64,000 nt of DNA from Trogon surrucura (taxonomy: Eukaryota; Chordata; Aves; Trogoniformes; Trogonidae): positions 10,826,238 through 10,890,237 of the forward strand of contig CM036619.1 in assembly GCA_020746105.1 (NCBI GenBank). The letters run 5' to 3'. This document shows positions 36,101 through 48,375 of this stretch, in pieces (position 1 is the stretch's first letter; every line of letters starts with the position of its first letter). Made by a program: the position numbers and the translations under genes. Under the pieces are notes generated by a model. The model did not search any database. It saw only the letters and a list, made by a program, of their open reading frames with translations, and had not been told where the DNA came from.

Positions 36101-39100
36101 GATTCTGCAAGCACACCTGACCCAAGGCAGCAATGATGGAGAAAGCAAAAGGCAAAATAGCAATTAACTCAAATATTGTTTATTTCAAAGCTCTTGCTTT
36201 CCGATGGTCTGAGTAATACTGTGGTCCATCAGCGAGGTATTCACTTCAGCAGGGAACTAGAGAAAGCAGAGGAAGCTGCATCTGAGGATACATCTGATGA
36301 AGAGGAACATTTTATCCTGCTCTTTAAAGAACAGGATTAAATCTGCTTTTAAGAAAGTTGTCTTACTCTTCTAAGAAAAAATCATTAGCTTAAAATGTGA
36401 GTGGACAAAAACTGGCCATCAATCATTCCTGAAGCTCTTAAAATTATTTGTCAGATATTACAGAAAGAGTGAGACCAGGATCTATCCAGTTAATGTCTTT
36501 CATTATCAAATATGAAGTCACTTCGCTGTGCTCACCAGTGGAGGTTTTTATTCTTCTTGTAGAAGCTGTTTTGGGTTCATGTTTTTGCCTGGCTTCCCAG
36601 GTTCAGCTTTGCCTGCATTGCTTTGGGTATTACCTTTCTTCACAGTAGCTTCAAATAAAACAATAAATCCAAATAGCCATAAATCATGGGGATATTTGGA
36701 TTTAGATCTGAACTTGATGCCACAGAGGCATCTGTTGAAGATGAGCATGTAGGCTAGCTTTCCATCATCCAAAAAGCTTTGCAGTTTTGTGAGTATTGTG
36801 ACACCAATGTCTCAAAGAGCAAATTTTTTATGTTGTTTCAGTGGAACACAGAGGTTTTACAGTATATGTGAAAAATATCATATTGCTCCATTTAATTGCT
36901 GAACCATGAATTTTGTGGGTCTAATTTCGCATACTCCCACATTAGAAAATGTACCATATAATCTCTCTTCATCTCAGCTTCTCCATCAATCAACTGGGAA
37001 CAATAGCAGCTGATTTAGGAGCACTACGGACTTTAATTAATGTGTGTACAGCATGTTGAGATGCCTGAAGAATAAGATGCTTTAGAACATCAAAGAATAA
37101 ACAATGACATTCTTTGTCTCATGTCCTGGAGTCAAGATACTTTAACATTAAGCCTCAAACCTGTAAGGGATACAGAGGGAATCCCTTTGCAGCATTAAGT
37201 AAAATCAAAATGTGCCTCTGCCAACAAAGCAGTATGAAAGAAATTCACGAGCACATATTTCCTATACTCTCAGTCTGAGAAAAGATTGCTGCATATTTTC
37301 CCACTCCTTGACCTAGCTCTAATCCTACTGTTGCTGAAATGTTTAGCTCCAGACTACAACCGAGTGATCCTCATTAGCTCCTTAATGCCAAGGAGTAATG
37401 TTTGAGGTTCTCACACTAACATCATCAGCACAGGCAATACCCATCTGACAAATCTCAGCTGTTCACTATATGACCTGAAGGCTCGCTCACAGTCCTTACA
37501 GAATATACCCTTAGAGCAGTCCCAGTGCACCCAGCTTTGGAGCTGAGTGGTCACACTGAAGTGCTTTCCCAAATTACAAGACAGTCAATAGTGCTGATCT
37601 CAGCTCTCACCCTGATGGTCCTTCATACTGCAATGGGCTCTTTCCTAGTGAAGAAAAAGTTCAGCTTCTGACCCTGTGGAAGGTTTGGGAAGGTACTGGA
37701 AGACCGTAAGGGTTGATGATTGTACTCTAATACTTAGTAGAGAATAATCCTCTTAAAATGACAGGTAACCTAAAGTCACTACTTCTTTCTTCAACCTACT
37801 CATCCCTAACACCTCGAGTAGAAGCATCAGATAAAATGTCATTTAAATCAGGACACTATTTTATTTTTAACAAATGAGAAGCAGGCAGAAAGCCCAAGTG
37901 AGAGTCGCTATTAATTCTACAGTTAAAGTAAACCTGTGGATGAGGTATCATACGTACATAGAAAAAACAATAGAATGTGGATATGCAGCTACCACTGCAT
38001 CCGTAGATGCAAAATGTTAGAGTCTTCAAAAGTGGTGTATTTTTCCCATATAAATTCTCAAATGCAGCAGTTGATCCCACTGCTAGAAACATTGAGCCTG
38101 TGTAACTGAGAAATGCCGAGTGTGTTCTGTCCAGAAAACTTAGGAGAGGAAATGAATCTGTGGCACAATTTCAGGGTGGGGTGGAGGTGGAAGGAGGCTT
38201 CTTGGGGGGCTACCTGCTGTTGATAGTTGAGATAATGGTCCATTAAATAGTAAGGATTTTTTTTTTATTTTTCTCTTGTGAAAGAGCATAGTGGAAATTG
38301 ACTTAATGCCATGAAAGAGTTCAATGTAACTTTTTTCTAGGTATTTTACGGCAAATTTTTAGTGATTTTTTTAAGTTGTATTAAGTTCATTCAGGAGGCA
38401 AAGAATCAGGATCTTAAGACTTTTCCTTGTGCGTCCATCATTTGTGAATACTATATCATGACAAGTATTGTTCCTTATTCCTAAAGAAAGCTACATTTCC
38501 CAAATCCTGTGCATATTGACTAAGATGCCTTATAATTTCAGGGCATCCAAAACTTAATTAATCCTTTTTACAACTTCCCAAATACTTCAGAGAAATCGTA
38601 TATTTTATGATCCTTAAAAGTGTCATTACCTTTTGAGATCTACAGCTGAGACAGCAAGGTTTTTTGTCGTTGTTGTTCTTTTGGTGTTTTTTAAACAGGC
38701 TTAGGTCTTTCCAGTGATATGTCTCACTAGTTCAGTTTTTGCATTCCTCTGCTTCCTGCACGCAGTGGCTGCAGAGGCAAGGAAAGGCATCCACAAAGCT
38801 AAAGAGAACACTGAAGGTCACAAAGGATTAGAACAGAACATTTGTGAGCGTGCAGGCTAGAATCCAGGCTGGTACAAATCAGCAAAGCTTGACTAGCCAA
38901 GGATATGCAGTCGGAGTTTCCAAGGCAGCAAAAGTCTCTGAACAGTGTACAAAAATACACCTGGCATCTACGTGAAGGTGTTCTCCAAGGCAGTATATCT
39001 TGCCTGTCTATGCTGGAATTTCCCAGAGGAAATGTTTGCAGGAAAGAGGATGTGTTGCACTGGGAGGTTCAGTCACTCACAGGAGATGAAGAAATGCAGA

Positions 39101-39319
39101 ACAGCAGAGAGGAGGGTTAAGTTTTCCAATTTCTCACCCAAAGGAGGGATTACAAATCTGTACCTTTCCCTTCCCTCCCTCTTTTCATTCCCATTCTTTA
39201 GAGTCATAACTTATTCTCTGCCTAGGCTCCTGCAGTGAGACAAGGCCGCACTCTTTCCAACCCCTTAACTGTCTCTCTTATGGTCCACATCAGATGTTAC
39301 TTGATTTCAGTGAAGCATA
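33104..39319. other. Non-coding interval with a simple repeat and a GC-richer patch
   Basis: An (AAAC)n microsatellite lies at 34485-34511. The minus-strand 122-codon frame at 33504-33872 and the 111-codon frame at 34811-35146 have no known domain. A GC-richer patch at 35829-36167 is open on both strands (112 codons plus, 88 minus), which probably reflects composition. No gene recognised. Confidence 0.5.
34485..34511. repeat. (AAAC)n microsatellite
   Basis: About six units of a 4-bp AAAC/CAAA repeat. Perfect or nearly so, and likely polymorphic in length. Confidence 0.95.
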
Positions 39320-39430
39320 TCATAGAATCGCTTAGGTTGGAAAAGACCTTGAGCATCATCGAGTCCAGCTGTTAACCTAACAATGTCAGGTGGATCACTA
39401 AGCCGTGACACCAAGGACTACTTCTACGCA
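39320..39430 (-). mobile_element. Short CR1 3' UTR fragment
   Basis: It begins with a single degenerate tail unit ('catagaatcg') followed by 'ttaggttggaaaagacctt', 'catcatcgagtccag' and 'gttaacctaacaatgtca', the reverse complement of a CR1 3' UTR. It stops after about 110 bp. It resembles the 3' UTR type of the 32.7 kb copy rather than that of the 58 kb copy. There is no coding content. Confidence 0.8.
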
Positions 39431-40539
39431 TTATGAAAACATTACAAGGAGAGGACAGCTTCTCTCATTTTGCTCTCTATAACAATTTGAACAGTGTTGA
39501 TTTCTAACACTGGGACTGCAACTAGCTGTTACTTGCACTCTGGTTGTGCCTACACAGAGCAAAATCAGTCTCCTGGTGACTGTAGAAAAGGTCAAGGACA
39601 GAGCTTGACCTTGTGGTGGAGATGGAGGTCACTGGAGCCTGAGGGGGCCTGAAAAGTGTTTGTACATTAACTCACTAGTCAGATGTCATGACTGAGCAGA
39701 GGAAGAAGAAAGAAACAAATCTCTTAGCCAGGCCATTATGCACAAGTGAACATAAAAAATAAACTTAGATTACCCTGTGCCTTTTACTAACCTTATTCTC
39801 CATATTGTCCTCCAAAACCCCTGAATGTTTTCAGTAAGTAGTTGAAGAAGCACTCAAAGGTATGCCTTGCAGGTAATTCTCTGTGTTTTGTCTTCTGTAG
39901 AAAAGGTTGTCTCACATTTGAGCTATTTTTTAGAATGTGAAGCTGAGGGATTGCCTCCTTTTGCAGCTTCACTGGAAAATCTTTTAGGACAAGTGGGTAA
40001 AATAGAAAGAACAACACTCTGAGGCTGGACAGAATTCATTCACTCAGGAGGTCTCAGGGATTCAGATGTGAATTTGCTGACCAGCTAATTGTAGCGTGTT
40101 TCTTTTTGCATAAATAAACTTTGGTGTCAAAGTTACTAGAGATGGGAAATGTGACTGTCACCGTTGAAAAGGATTCAGGGGTAAATTTAACGTGATTCAC
40201 AGGCAGATCAGTAGAAAGTACAAGAGGAGCTAAATTAGATGTGGGTAGGATAGAACCATCAAGCACAGAGAAAGGGTTACTCCAGTTAAAATAATGAAGG
40301 TTCAATTTAGAAAAGCTTTTCATGAGACCTTTTGTTATGGTCTTAGAAAAAGTAAATTTTTGCCGGACAAAAGAACAAATCATCCTCACAATCTGAATCA
40401 ACTTAGAAGATAAAAAGGAAAAATTAGCAATAAACATTAAATTTATACAATTGAAGGAAGTCCACGGTAGAAATCTGTAGCAATCTATGCCTTTAAAACT
40501 TATAAAAGGCAGTAGAAAAAGAGGATTAAAAACTGTGTG
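39431..40539. other. Non-coding interval, nothing recognised
   Basis: The minus-strand 127-codon frame at 40054-40437 has no recognisable domain. It is AT-rich with frequent lysine, serine and phenylalanine codons, as expected for chance frames. Confidence 0.5.
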
Positions 40540-40925
40540 GCAAAGCCTGCAAATGATACAGATTTATCCAGAGTAATGAAATCTATAAGTAACTGGGAAG
40601 TTACAGGAAGCTCTCATAATATTGAATGACTGGGGAAAGAAAAATGCAGTTCCAATACATGTGCCAAACAGTGTAGACAGAAATTATAGCTGCGCAGTGA
40701 TGGATTCTACGTTAGCTTTACTCACTCATGGTAAAGATCTGGGAACTGCTGAGTGTAATCCCAGTAAAATGTCCCTCCAGTGCTCAAGGGCAGTTAAAAT
40801 TCGAGCAGAGAGATAGGAAAAGGATAAAGGAAAACGTAAACCATCTATATATTTTATAGACGTTCACAAGATACAAATTGATGAAAAGCATTTGAACCTA
40901 CTCTCCAGTTCTGATGACCCCATTC
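40540..40925 (+). mobile_element. Very old CR1-type reverse transcriptase segment
   Basis: The order of motifs follows the middle-to-late part of a CR1 reverse transcriptase. There is a decayed 'tttgcagatgatac'-like stretch near 40548-40560. Then come 'gaatgactggggaaag' (W-x-x-K segment, 40624-40640), 'gatctgggaactgctgag' (D-L-G segment, near 40736) and 'tccctccagtgctcaagggcagttaaaa' (Q-C-A-x-A-V-K segment). It ends with 'ctccagttctgatgacccca', the 'VQFWSPH' equivalent. The short plus-strand frame 40622-40816 covers part of it. It is much more decayed than the other CR1 copies, so older. Recognition is by remembered family pattern. Confidence 0.55.
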
Positions 40926-41862
40926 TGTTCTTATTCACAGTCATTGTGAGCAATGGGTTATTAAGGTAAATGGACTTTTGTTTTGACCCTGAGGGGTGGC
41001 CCTGGTGTTAAGCAACATGACTAACAGTTGTTATATGCTTGTTCAAAGTCCATATCCCAGGAAAAATTACAGTTAAGAATAAGACAACAATTAGATATTG
41101 ACAAGCAAGCATGATCACATAAGTTTTGCAGAAAGGGTGGGTTTTGAGTATCCCTAGTAACCTAGTGTTCAAAGGGTAGATTTTTCTCTGGTATTGTAAA
41201 TTAGACCCCCTATCAGGTCCCTCAGGCTGGACAAGCACAGACACTGATTATTTCTGAGCATTTCAGTCACTAGATACATTATTACTGACAATACACTCTT
41301 TTAAATTGTTTTCCAGACCCCTTAATTTTAGGATGTTCTGTTTTCTTGTCTATTGATAAAAGACATTTATAATCAATATTCAGGTTAGCTGAATTCTTTT
41401 TTCCCCTTCCCATGCTGATTTAGTGGCAGCACTTAGAAAATGCAGCTCTGATCCTTCAGTGATTTACAAGTATATTTGCCACCCTCACCCTGACCATTTC
41501 AAAAGAGGTTCACTGGCATTCCTGAGAACATAAGTAATTTGGTTTCCATTTTGTAATAAGGCAAGGATGGCCCCAGGCTTAGAGTGAACATATTCTTGGA
41601 GATGCTGGATTCCAACCCTGCCTGGGCACATGGGGAGAAGGAACGCACTACCGGACCACAGGCTTTCTGGGTGGGAAAATCAAGAGCAATGAGGAACACA
41701 GTATGGTTACAGGGACTCTGGAGGCCTCTTTTCTTCACTGTGGAGTGGACACAGAATCCATAAAGACTGAGCTCTGTCTGCTCTTAGACCTTTTCCCTCC
41801 CTCTGGCAGAAAGGCACCTGGATGTGATGGAATAATTAGAGGCATGGCTGAGGGCTGTGAGA
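40926..41862. other. Non-coding interval, nothing recognised
   Basis: Short frames only (41008-41244 and 41499-41738, minus), with no motif. It ends at the tail of the 41.9 kb CR1. Confidence 0.5.
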
Positions 41863-43010
41863 GATCACAGAATCACAGAACCACAGAATGTCAGGGGTTG
41901 GAAGGGACCTCAGAAGATCATCTAGTCTAGCCCCCCCTGCCAGAGCAGGATCACCTAGAGTAGGTCACACAGGAACACATCCAGATGGGTTTTGAATGTC
42001 TTCAGAGAAGGAGACTCCACAACCTCCCTGGGCAGCCTGTGCCAGTGCTCTGTCACCCTCACAGTGAAAAAGGTTTCCTAATGATTTTGTGGAACCTCCT
42101 ATGCTCCAGCTTGCACCCATTGCCCCTTGTCCTGTCAATGGACGCTGCTGAAAAGAGCCTGGCTTCGTCCTCCTGACACTCCCCCTTGACATATTTATAA
42201 ACATTTATGAGGTCACCCCTCAGCCTCCTCTTCTCCAGTCTAAAGAGACCCAGCTCCTTCAGCCTTTCCTCAGAAGGGAGATGCTCCACTCCCTTCATCA
42301 TCTTTGTGGCTCTGTGCTGGACTCTCTCAAGCAGTTCCCTGTCCTTCTTGAACTCAGGGGCCCAGAACTGGACACAATATTCCAGATGAGGCCTTACTAG
42401 TGTGGAGTAGAGGGGCAGGAGGACCTCTCTTGACCTACTTGCTACTCCTCTTCTAATACACCCCAGAATGCCATTGGCCTTCTTGGCCACAAGGGCACAT
42501 TGCTGCTTCATGGTCATCCTGCTGTCCACCAGGACCCCTAGGTCCCTCTCCTCTACACTGCTCTCTCTTTACTGGTACCTGGGATTGTTCTTTCCCAGAT
42601 GCAAAACTCTACACTTGCCCTTTTTGTATTTCATAAAATTTCTCCCCACCCAACTCTCCAGCCTGTCAGTGAACAGCAGCACAGCCTTCTGGTGTGTCAA
42701 CCACTCCTCTCAGATTTGTGTCATCAGCAAACTTGCTGACAGCGCTCTCTAATCCCTCATCCAGGTCATTGATGAATATATTGAACAGTACTGACACCTG
42801 AGAGACTCCACTAGACACAGGCCTCCAACAAGACTCTGTCCCACTGACCACAACTCTCTGACTTCCTTCCTTCAACGAGTTCAAAATCCACCTCACTATC
42901 CGATCCTCCAGACCACACTTCCTCAGTTTAGCTACAAGGATGTTGTAGGAGACGGTGTTAAATGCTTTACTGAAATCAAGATAAACCACATCCACTGCAT
43001 GGCCATCATA
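41863..43010 (-). mobile_element. CR1 LINE, about 1.15 kb, 5'-truncated
   Basis: On the plus strand it starts with three tail units ('atcacagaatcacagaacc') and the 3' UTR ('tgtcaggggttggaaggg'). It then runs through the reverse complement of the reverse-transcriptase ORF and is cut off near 43010, inside the '[16 protein letters not shown]' region. It therefore keeps the catalytic F-A-D-D and C-terminal parts but lacks the endonuclease and the N-terminal fingers. Sequence beyond 43010 is unrelated. It is the same subfamily as the copies at 16.9 and 58 kb and lies in opposite orientation to both. Confidence 0.95.
42059..43010 (-). pseudogene. CR1 reverse transcriptase, broken
   Basis: Two frames remain. 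The upstream one (minus, 43010 to 42666) carries '[14 protein letters not shown]', '[12 protein letters not shown]' and 'SKFADDT', the catalytic aspartates. The downstream one (42529-42059) carries the C-terminal region with '[16 protein letters not shown]', '[14 protein letters not shown]' and '[10 protein letters not shown]'. Compared with the 58 kb copy, a 12-nt deletion has removed four residues after the 'SQVSVL' position, and deletions between 42540 and 42670 disrupt the frame. It is non-functional. The C-terminal frame also ends early, at 42059, instead of continuing to the usual 'HRLPRE' region. Confidence 0.9.
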
Positions 43011-43394
43011 GATGTGATGAAGCTGTGGACAGCACAGGGCACATCTCCAGTGTTTACGAGACAAGAAGGACAACTGACAACAGAGGCAGTGCACATGCAG
43101 GGCAACAAGCTCATGTCAGAGGCAAGGGGTGCACCGTGGCACAGACCTGCTCACATTATCATGGCTGATGAACAATCAGGGCTGCTCACCTTCGGCAAGC
43201 ACCAGTGCAGGCTCCTCAGAGGAGTCTGCAGGTCGTTTCCATCAGGTCAGCACATCTTCATGTGGGTGGACAACAAGCTGAGCCTGTGGGAATCTCCCTA
43301 TTTGTCTCCAAGGGAGCAATTGAATGCCTGTTTTGTGGGAGGCAGATTAAAGATCTGCCCTCACTTCTTAGAGAATAAAATACTGCTGCTGTTA
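43011..43394. other. Flank of CR1, 133-codon plus-strand frame is chimeric
   Basis: A plus-strand frame (42999-43400) begins within antisense CR1 and runs into the flanking DNA. I see no domain in it, and its start depends on the CR1 insertion, so it is most likely fortuitous. No other feature is visible. Confidence 0.5.
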
Positions 43395-44560
43395 CTGTGA
43401 GAAGAGCAGAGACAGCTTGGCTTCTGTTTTTTTACCCAGACTGCAACAGCAATTCTGCTGTGCAGAGCACTCAACTCTTCGCATCTTCCACCAAACACCT
43501 TTCCCCTGGGGCTCATCAGCACGGCGTCAGCTTCATGCCTCCCTGACTGATGCTAAAGACTCCCTGGCACTGTCTGGAGTTCTCTAGCTGAAACGGCTGC
43601 TCCTCTTGGCTAGGGTGACGGTGTCAGCCCCAGCCCCCTCACCTCTGGAGCTGAAATTATCTTACAAAAATGCCACTGCAGCAGCTACAGGCAGACGGCT
43701 CTGCCCCTCCCTTGTCAGTCATAGCTATCTGCAGGCTGCCTCTGCATTTTTCATTTCTCTTGCAGGTTGGGGGAAAAGAAATATTACATAGCTCAGCTGT
43801 TTCTGTCTGTAGGCATTAAGCTGGTGAGGCTCAGCTGTATAAATCTTCCCAGCTGTGAGAACCTCAGTGCTTTTATTCCCATGATAAAGCCTTTGGCTCT
43901 AAAAGGGTTTCAGGGATATTCAAAGTGGAAATCTTTCTCTCCATCTGGGGAATTGCTTGGTGTCGACTGACAAGGAAATGGGAGGTCAGTAGCATTAAAA
44001 CAAAAAAGAAAAAAGACACACACAGAAAAAAAAAAAAAAAAAGAACCCTGGGTTATAGAATTAACTTTATACTAAACCAGAGTGTGTGTTTTAGGAAGAG
44101 AAGTGTGGAAGGGAGACATGGGGGATGGGAGGTTTGACTTGCGCAGAGCCTTTCATTGGAAAAATAATGCAGCCGTCCCCAAGGCACTATGCTGCTAAGA
44201 TCTGGCGTTTTCCTGCTCCAATGGAAAAGGAAGAGCAATGCTTTCCCTTATAGTAACCTTTGCTGATTAATCAACGTAGTGACATTGAAGTCAGTTCCAG
44301 TGGGAAATAATTGCTGTCGCTCTCAGACACAATATGGAAATAAGATGCCATGGTGACAGCAACTGTTTTGAAGGACTAGAAAGGAAATCCAGATCAAAGA
44401 TCGATGTCTGGCAGGCAAAGTGTTCACTTAAAGTCGAGAGAAGAATTTAGGCATACAAGCTTCTCCTAAAACTAACAGAACTTGGACAAACTTTAATAAA
44501 AATCTGGATACAGGGAAATTTTCATGCTGCAAGTTGGCTTGAAACCGAGGGCTCGGACTG
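43395..44560. other. GC-richer candidate cis-regulatory block (inference)
   Basis: This block stands out from its AT-rich neighbours and has several CpGs. Motifs worth noting are 'ccatggtgacagcaac' near 44349 (RFX/X-box-like half sites), 'gatcaaagatcgatg' near 44392 (TCF/LEF-type core) and 'gataaag' near 43883. An A-rich simple stretch interrupts it at 43996-44043. There is no exon with both splice sites and no named repeat. The enhancer reading is inference only. Confidence 0.2.
43996..44043. repeat. A-rich low-complexity stretch
   Basis: An A-rich run with an embedded (AC)n segment and a terminal run of about 16 A. It is not preceded by an element I recognise, so there is no reason to call it a retroposon tail. 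Confidence 0.8.
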
Positions 44561-47500
44561 GCAGCTAAATATGAGCATCTCCAAATCTGAAGGGTAGTTC
44601 AAAGGTCAGCTGCTTAGACAGGTAAGACAATATCCTTGTTATGGTGCTAGGATTTGGCTTCTTTTCTGGATTCTGCCAAGAATTTCCTCTTGGTGATCAT
44701 GGGCATGGTCTTAGTTGCTTTTTCTGCCTCAGTTTCTCACCTGTAAAAAGAGCAATGAGCCCTTTCCTACCTCCAAGGGTATTGTAATGATACCAAAATG
44801 CTCAGTACTCAAACACTAAGTTAATGCCTTGAGATGGGCTTGAGATGTCTTTGTTGTTCAGACTCAGTTCATTAAAAAAAGCTGTATAAGGTATATAACT
44901 CAATTTTTTTAATGAGTCCCAAAGGAGCTCTATTTGTGGAACCAATATATACCGGTTCATAGCCAAAAGCAATTCTGGTCCTTGCAACTATGTTTTATTC
45001 TTGGGTTCCTGGAAATAGAGCCAGATTTTCTACTTCCTCACTGCCCCAGTAAGAGGACCAATTTGGCAGATTGAATATGCTGGTGCAAACCATGTCCTCA
45101 GCAGATGGGGCTTAAACTGTATATGAAAGCTAAAAGGAATCCCTGTTTCAGAAGCAAAAAATGGACAAGAGCCTACAGACAAATTTATCTTAAACATGTA
45201 ACTGAGGGTTTCTCAAGATTATAATATTCCAGAGAGATGGATTTTAGATAATAATAAAATCACCTTGCTCTAAAGAGTGATGTATTGTCAGCATTAATAA
45301 TACCTTAATGATATGTCTCATCTAGGAGTAAATATATGAATTTGAATAATACACAGAGCTATCAAGAAAGCAGAAGCAAATACAGCACCTACCATTTCCC
45401 CTGACTCCCATATTTCTAGGACGTAAATAAAAGCAAACCAAAACAAATCACTGTGATCATGAAAACATATGGCACCAAAAGCAAGGAACTGTACCACATG
45501 GTTTACATGGGAAACAGATTCCGATTTCCATCAGCATAATGAGAATTTGTTCCCATGCTGTTTTGATAATGCAGGCCTCAGCCAGAAAGATAAATATGCT
45601 GGTGTCTGGGGATAAATTCAATTATTTTACATTTCTACTGAACTTATATAACCAAGGAATGCAGCTTCTTTCCTACCCATTTGCAAGACTTGGATGGCCC
45701 ATTGTTGCCTGCAGTAAATGACTCTAGATAAACAATTTCTCTCTGGAACAAGCTGAAAGAAGGCGAAACAAGGTCAACCTCTTAGAATTGACATACAGTG
45801 TAATCAGATGGTGAGTGGGCAATAACAGCCTGCATTGGGACCCTAGTACTGACAGGACCTCAGCTGCACAGGTACAAAGAAGGATAAACCAGGAAGAGGG
45901 GTGAATTTGGGTATGAAATGGTAACTAATGCCTTGAGCCTATGATGCACCACTGGTGTCTCATTCTGAAGAAGCTTAGAAAGAAAGATGTAACTCTCATG
46001 AACTGGTGGGGTGGTCTCTTACAGTGTTGCTTTTATGTCATATGTAGTGTGTGGAGTGAAAGTCTGAGTGCAAAGTCCATACAGGAAGAGCATCTGAGAA
46101 CCCTGAAGAGGGGATTTTACTCACCACAGGGGAGACCTGAGAGTCCAGTATAAACAAGACTATTTCCCTCTCTACAAAGGAAAAATCAAAAAAATATATA
46201 TAATTCTGTAGTAGGGCTTGAAGAGGTGTTTACTCTAGTCTGCAAGTTACCTCTGTGAGGGACAAATCAGTTCACATCTCAGTGATAACTACCTAGCTGT
46301 CTTGCTCTTTAAGGCTCTATGGCCCAAATTCTCGAAGTTATTAGTGCACATCACACCTCCTGATGTGATTTGTGGAAATTGATTTTTAGTGGGAAATGGC
46401 AATTAAATTCTTCTGGTAATGGAAACCAAGAACTTTTAGACAAAATGTGGTGGTGTAAAGAGTATCTACCAAAACGAAGCTTTGCTCAGAGTTAATGTGA
46501 TACTGAAGGATATTTTTTTCACTATATTTATAATGGATGTTGTCTTCCACTCAGCAATTCCAATAGCACTTCTTATGTCCACCTTCACTTTTTCTCCCCT
46601 GTTATTTCAGATGGATGTTGACCATCAACCACTATGAATCATGTGAGAGTGCATGTTTTTGCCAGCTCTGAGAAGGCTGTGCATTAAGACTGGCAGAAGG
46701 TAAATTAATGACCTACCAGACACAAATCAAAATTGCAGCATTTCAGAAGTTCCACAGAAAAAATAACCTAATTAAATTGGCTGCCATGCCCCTAGGACAA
46801 GAAACTGGGAAATGTGCCAAAACAGTTCCCAAAATAACTCCTTTTGAAAAGGTAAACTCTTTCTTTTTTTTTTCCTTTCTCTTACTTCTCTTCCCTTTGT
46901 AGAGATCCTGACATTCATTCCTGCAGAGCATCCAGGCAGTACCTGTTGACCAACTATCATAGCAACTCCCGTAATTTAAAGTTACTGTCCTTTGCACAGA
47001 ACTACTATTCTACTCTGAAATCCATCACACCTCACAGAAGAGCAGAGTAAATCTGATCCTATTAAAGAGCTGCTCCTCTACTAGCGCTTGAGCTGGCTAT
47101 ACCTCGGGTTTGACACAGCATAGGCATACTTATGCTCTTGTTAGAGAAGTAGGGAGCAAGATGGATTGTTGTGAGAAACAGGTGAAGAAAGAGAAGATGA
47201 AAGAGTTAAAATAAGTCCAGTGAAAACCAACTGGAGACAGCACATGAAAGAGATTCCAAGAAGAAGGACTTTCCTCAAGCTCAGGTGCCAATGTTAGAAA
47301 GAAGATGTATGTGTAGTGCTTGTCTCTGTCTCAGATCTCCTGTATGTGACTCCGGAAAACTCACTCTTTCTGTATGTCAGTTTGCCATTCAGAAAATTAT
47401 GTTTTCCTTTTCAATTAGGCCTGTAACTCCTCAGGACAAGAATTTTCTCTTATTATCCATATGCCTAGTATCAATCTCTACAGATTCTTTGAGAACAAAA

Positions 47501-48091
47501 ATTGTGCAATGTCCCTTTGTGGCTACACTATTTCTTCATTTGTGGTCTTGAACACAAGTAGCACAGAAAAAAAAATTTTTGGTGTACACTAGATGAACAG
47601 ATTCATTAACCCTTTTAAACATGATGTAAGTGCTCTCGGTTAATTATAATCCAGAGCTGGAGTGTAGTTATGCAGTGAATGGGAAATTCGGGAGTTATTC
47701 CTAAATCCCAGCTGTCAGAGTGTACCTCATTTCCAAGCTCATGTAGTTAGGAATTCCTTCTCTAAAAATACTGTAGTATTCAAATGTCTTTATTTGAGAT
47801 TTATTTGAGATTTATCTGAGATTAATATAAGCTAATAAGAAGCTTCATCCCTTTATCTTCAGCAACCTTATGCTGATTTATGGAAAACAAACCCTACCAA
47901 GAGGGAGAGATACAAGATGGATATTACATTATAATTATGATTGCTATTTGCAGAAGACAAATCTTGAGGAACAGAGCTGTCTAAACAATCTGGGAGGTGA
48001 ATGGATCATTTTGGCTTGGCTTTGGGAATGTAGAAGTTACCATAAAATGAAACAAGTGAAAGAAATCTAGAGTGGATGTTCACTGGTTTGT
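44561..48091. other. Non-coding interval with weak repeat traces
   Basis: An 11-bp tandem triplication lies at 47790-47822. Near 46320 the phrase 'ggcccaaattctcgaag' resembles the end of the old amniote short repeat noted at 9.6 and 16.1 kb. Frames are at most 88 codons, without motif. Confidence 0.5.
47790..47822. repeat. 11-bp tandem triplication
   Basis: Three contiguous units of 'ttatttgagat', the last reading 'ttatctgagat', at 47790-47800, 47801-47811 and 47812-47822. A short minisatellite-like slippage product. Confidence 0.9.
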
Positions 48092-48375
48092 ACATAGAAT
48101 CACAGAATATCTCAAGTTGAAAAGGTTCCGTAAGGATCATCAAGTCCTATTTCCTGCTCCTTTGAGGACTACTTAAAACTATATCATATGACTAAGACTA
48201 TTGTCCAGGCACTCCTTGAATTCTGATAGTCTGGGTGCCATGACCACTTCTCTGGGGAGCCTGTTCCAGTGTCTCACCACCCTCAGTGAAGAACCTTTTC
48301 CTAATATCCCACCTGGAGTTCTCCTGATGCAGCTTCATACCATTTCCTTTGGTCCTAATATGTTCCTCTATTATT
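48092..48375 (-). mobile_element. CR1 LINE 3' fragment, diverged
   Basis: The plus strand begins with tail units ('catagaatcacagaat') and the 3' UTR ('aagttgaaaaggttccg', 'ggatcatcaagtcc'). It continues into the reverse complement of the C-terminal coding region ('ctggggagcctgttccagtg', 'aagaaccttttcctaatatc') and ends around 'tttggtcctaatatgttcct'. It is 5'-truncated and has no open frame of note. Confidence 0.9.

Noticed and set aside
35829-36167. Both-strand open patch (112 and 88 codons) as coding
   Set aside because: GC-richer composition explains the lack of stops; no motif or splice signals that I could support.
42999-43400. 133-codon plus-strand frame as a gene
   Set aside because: Its start lies in antisense CR1 and it continues into unrelated flank, so it is a junction artefact.
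43996-44043. A-rich run as a retroposon poly(A) tail
   Set aside because: No recognisable element body or target-site duplication upstream; treated as low complexity.
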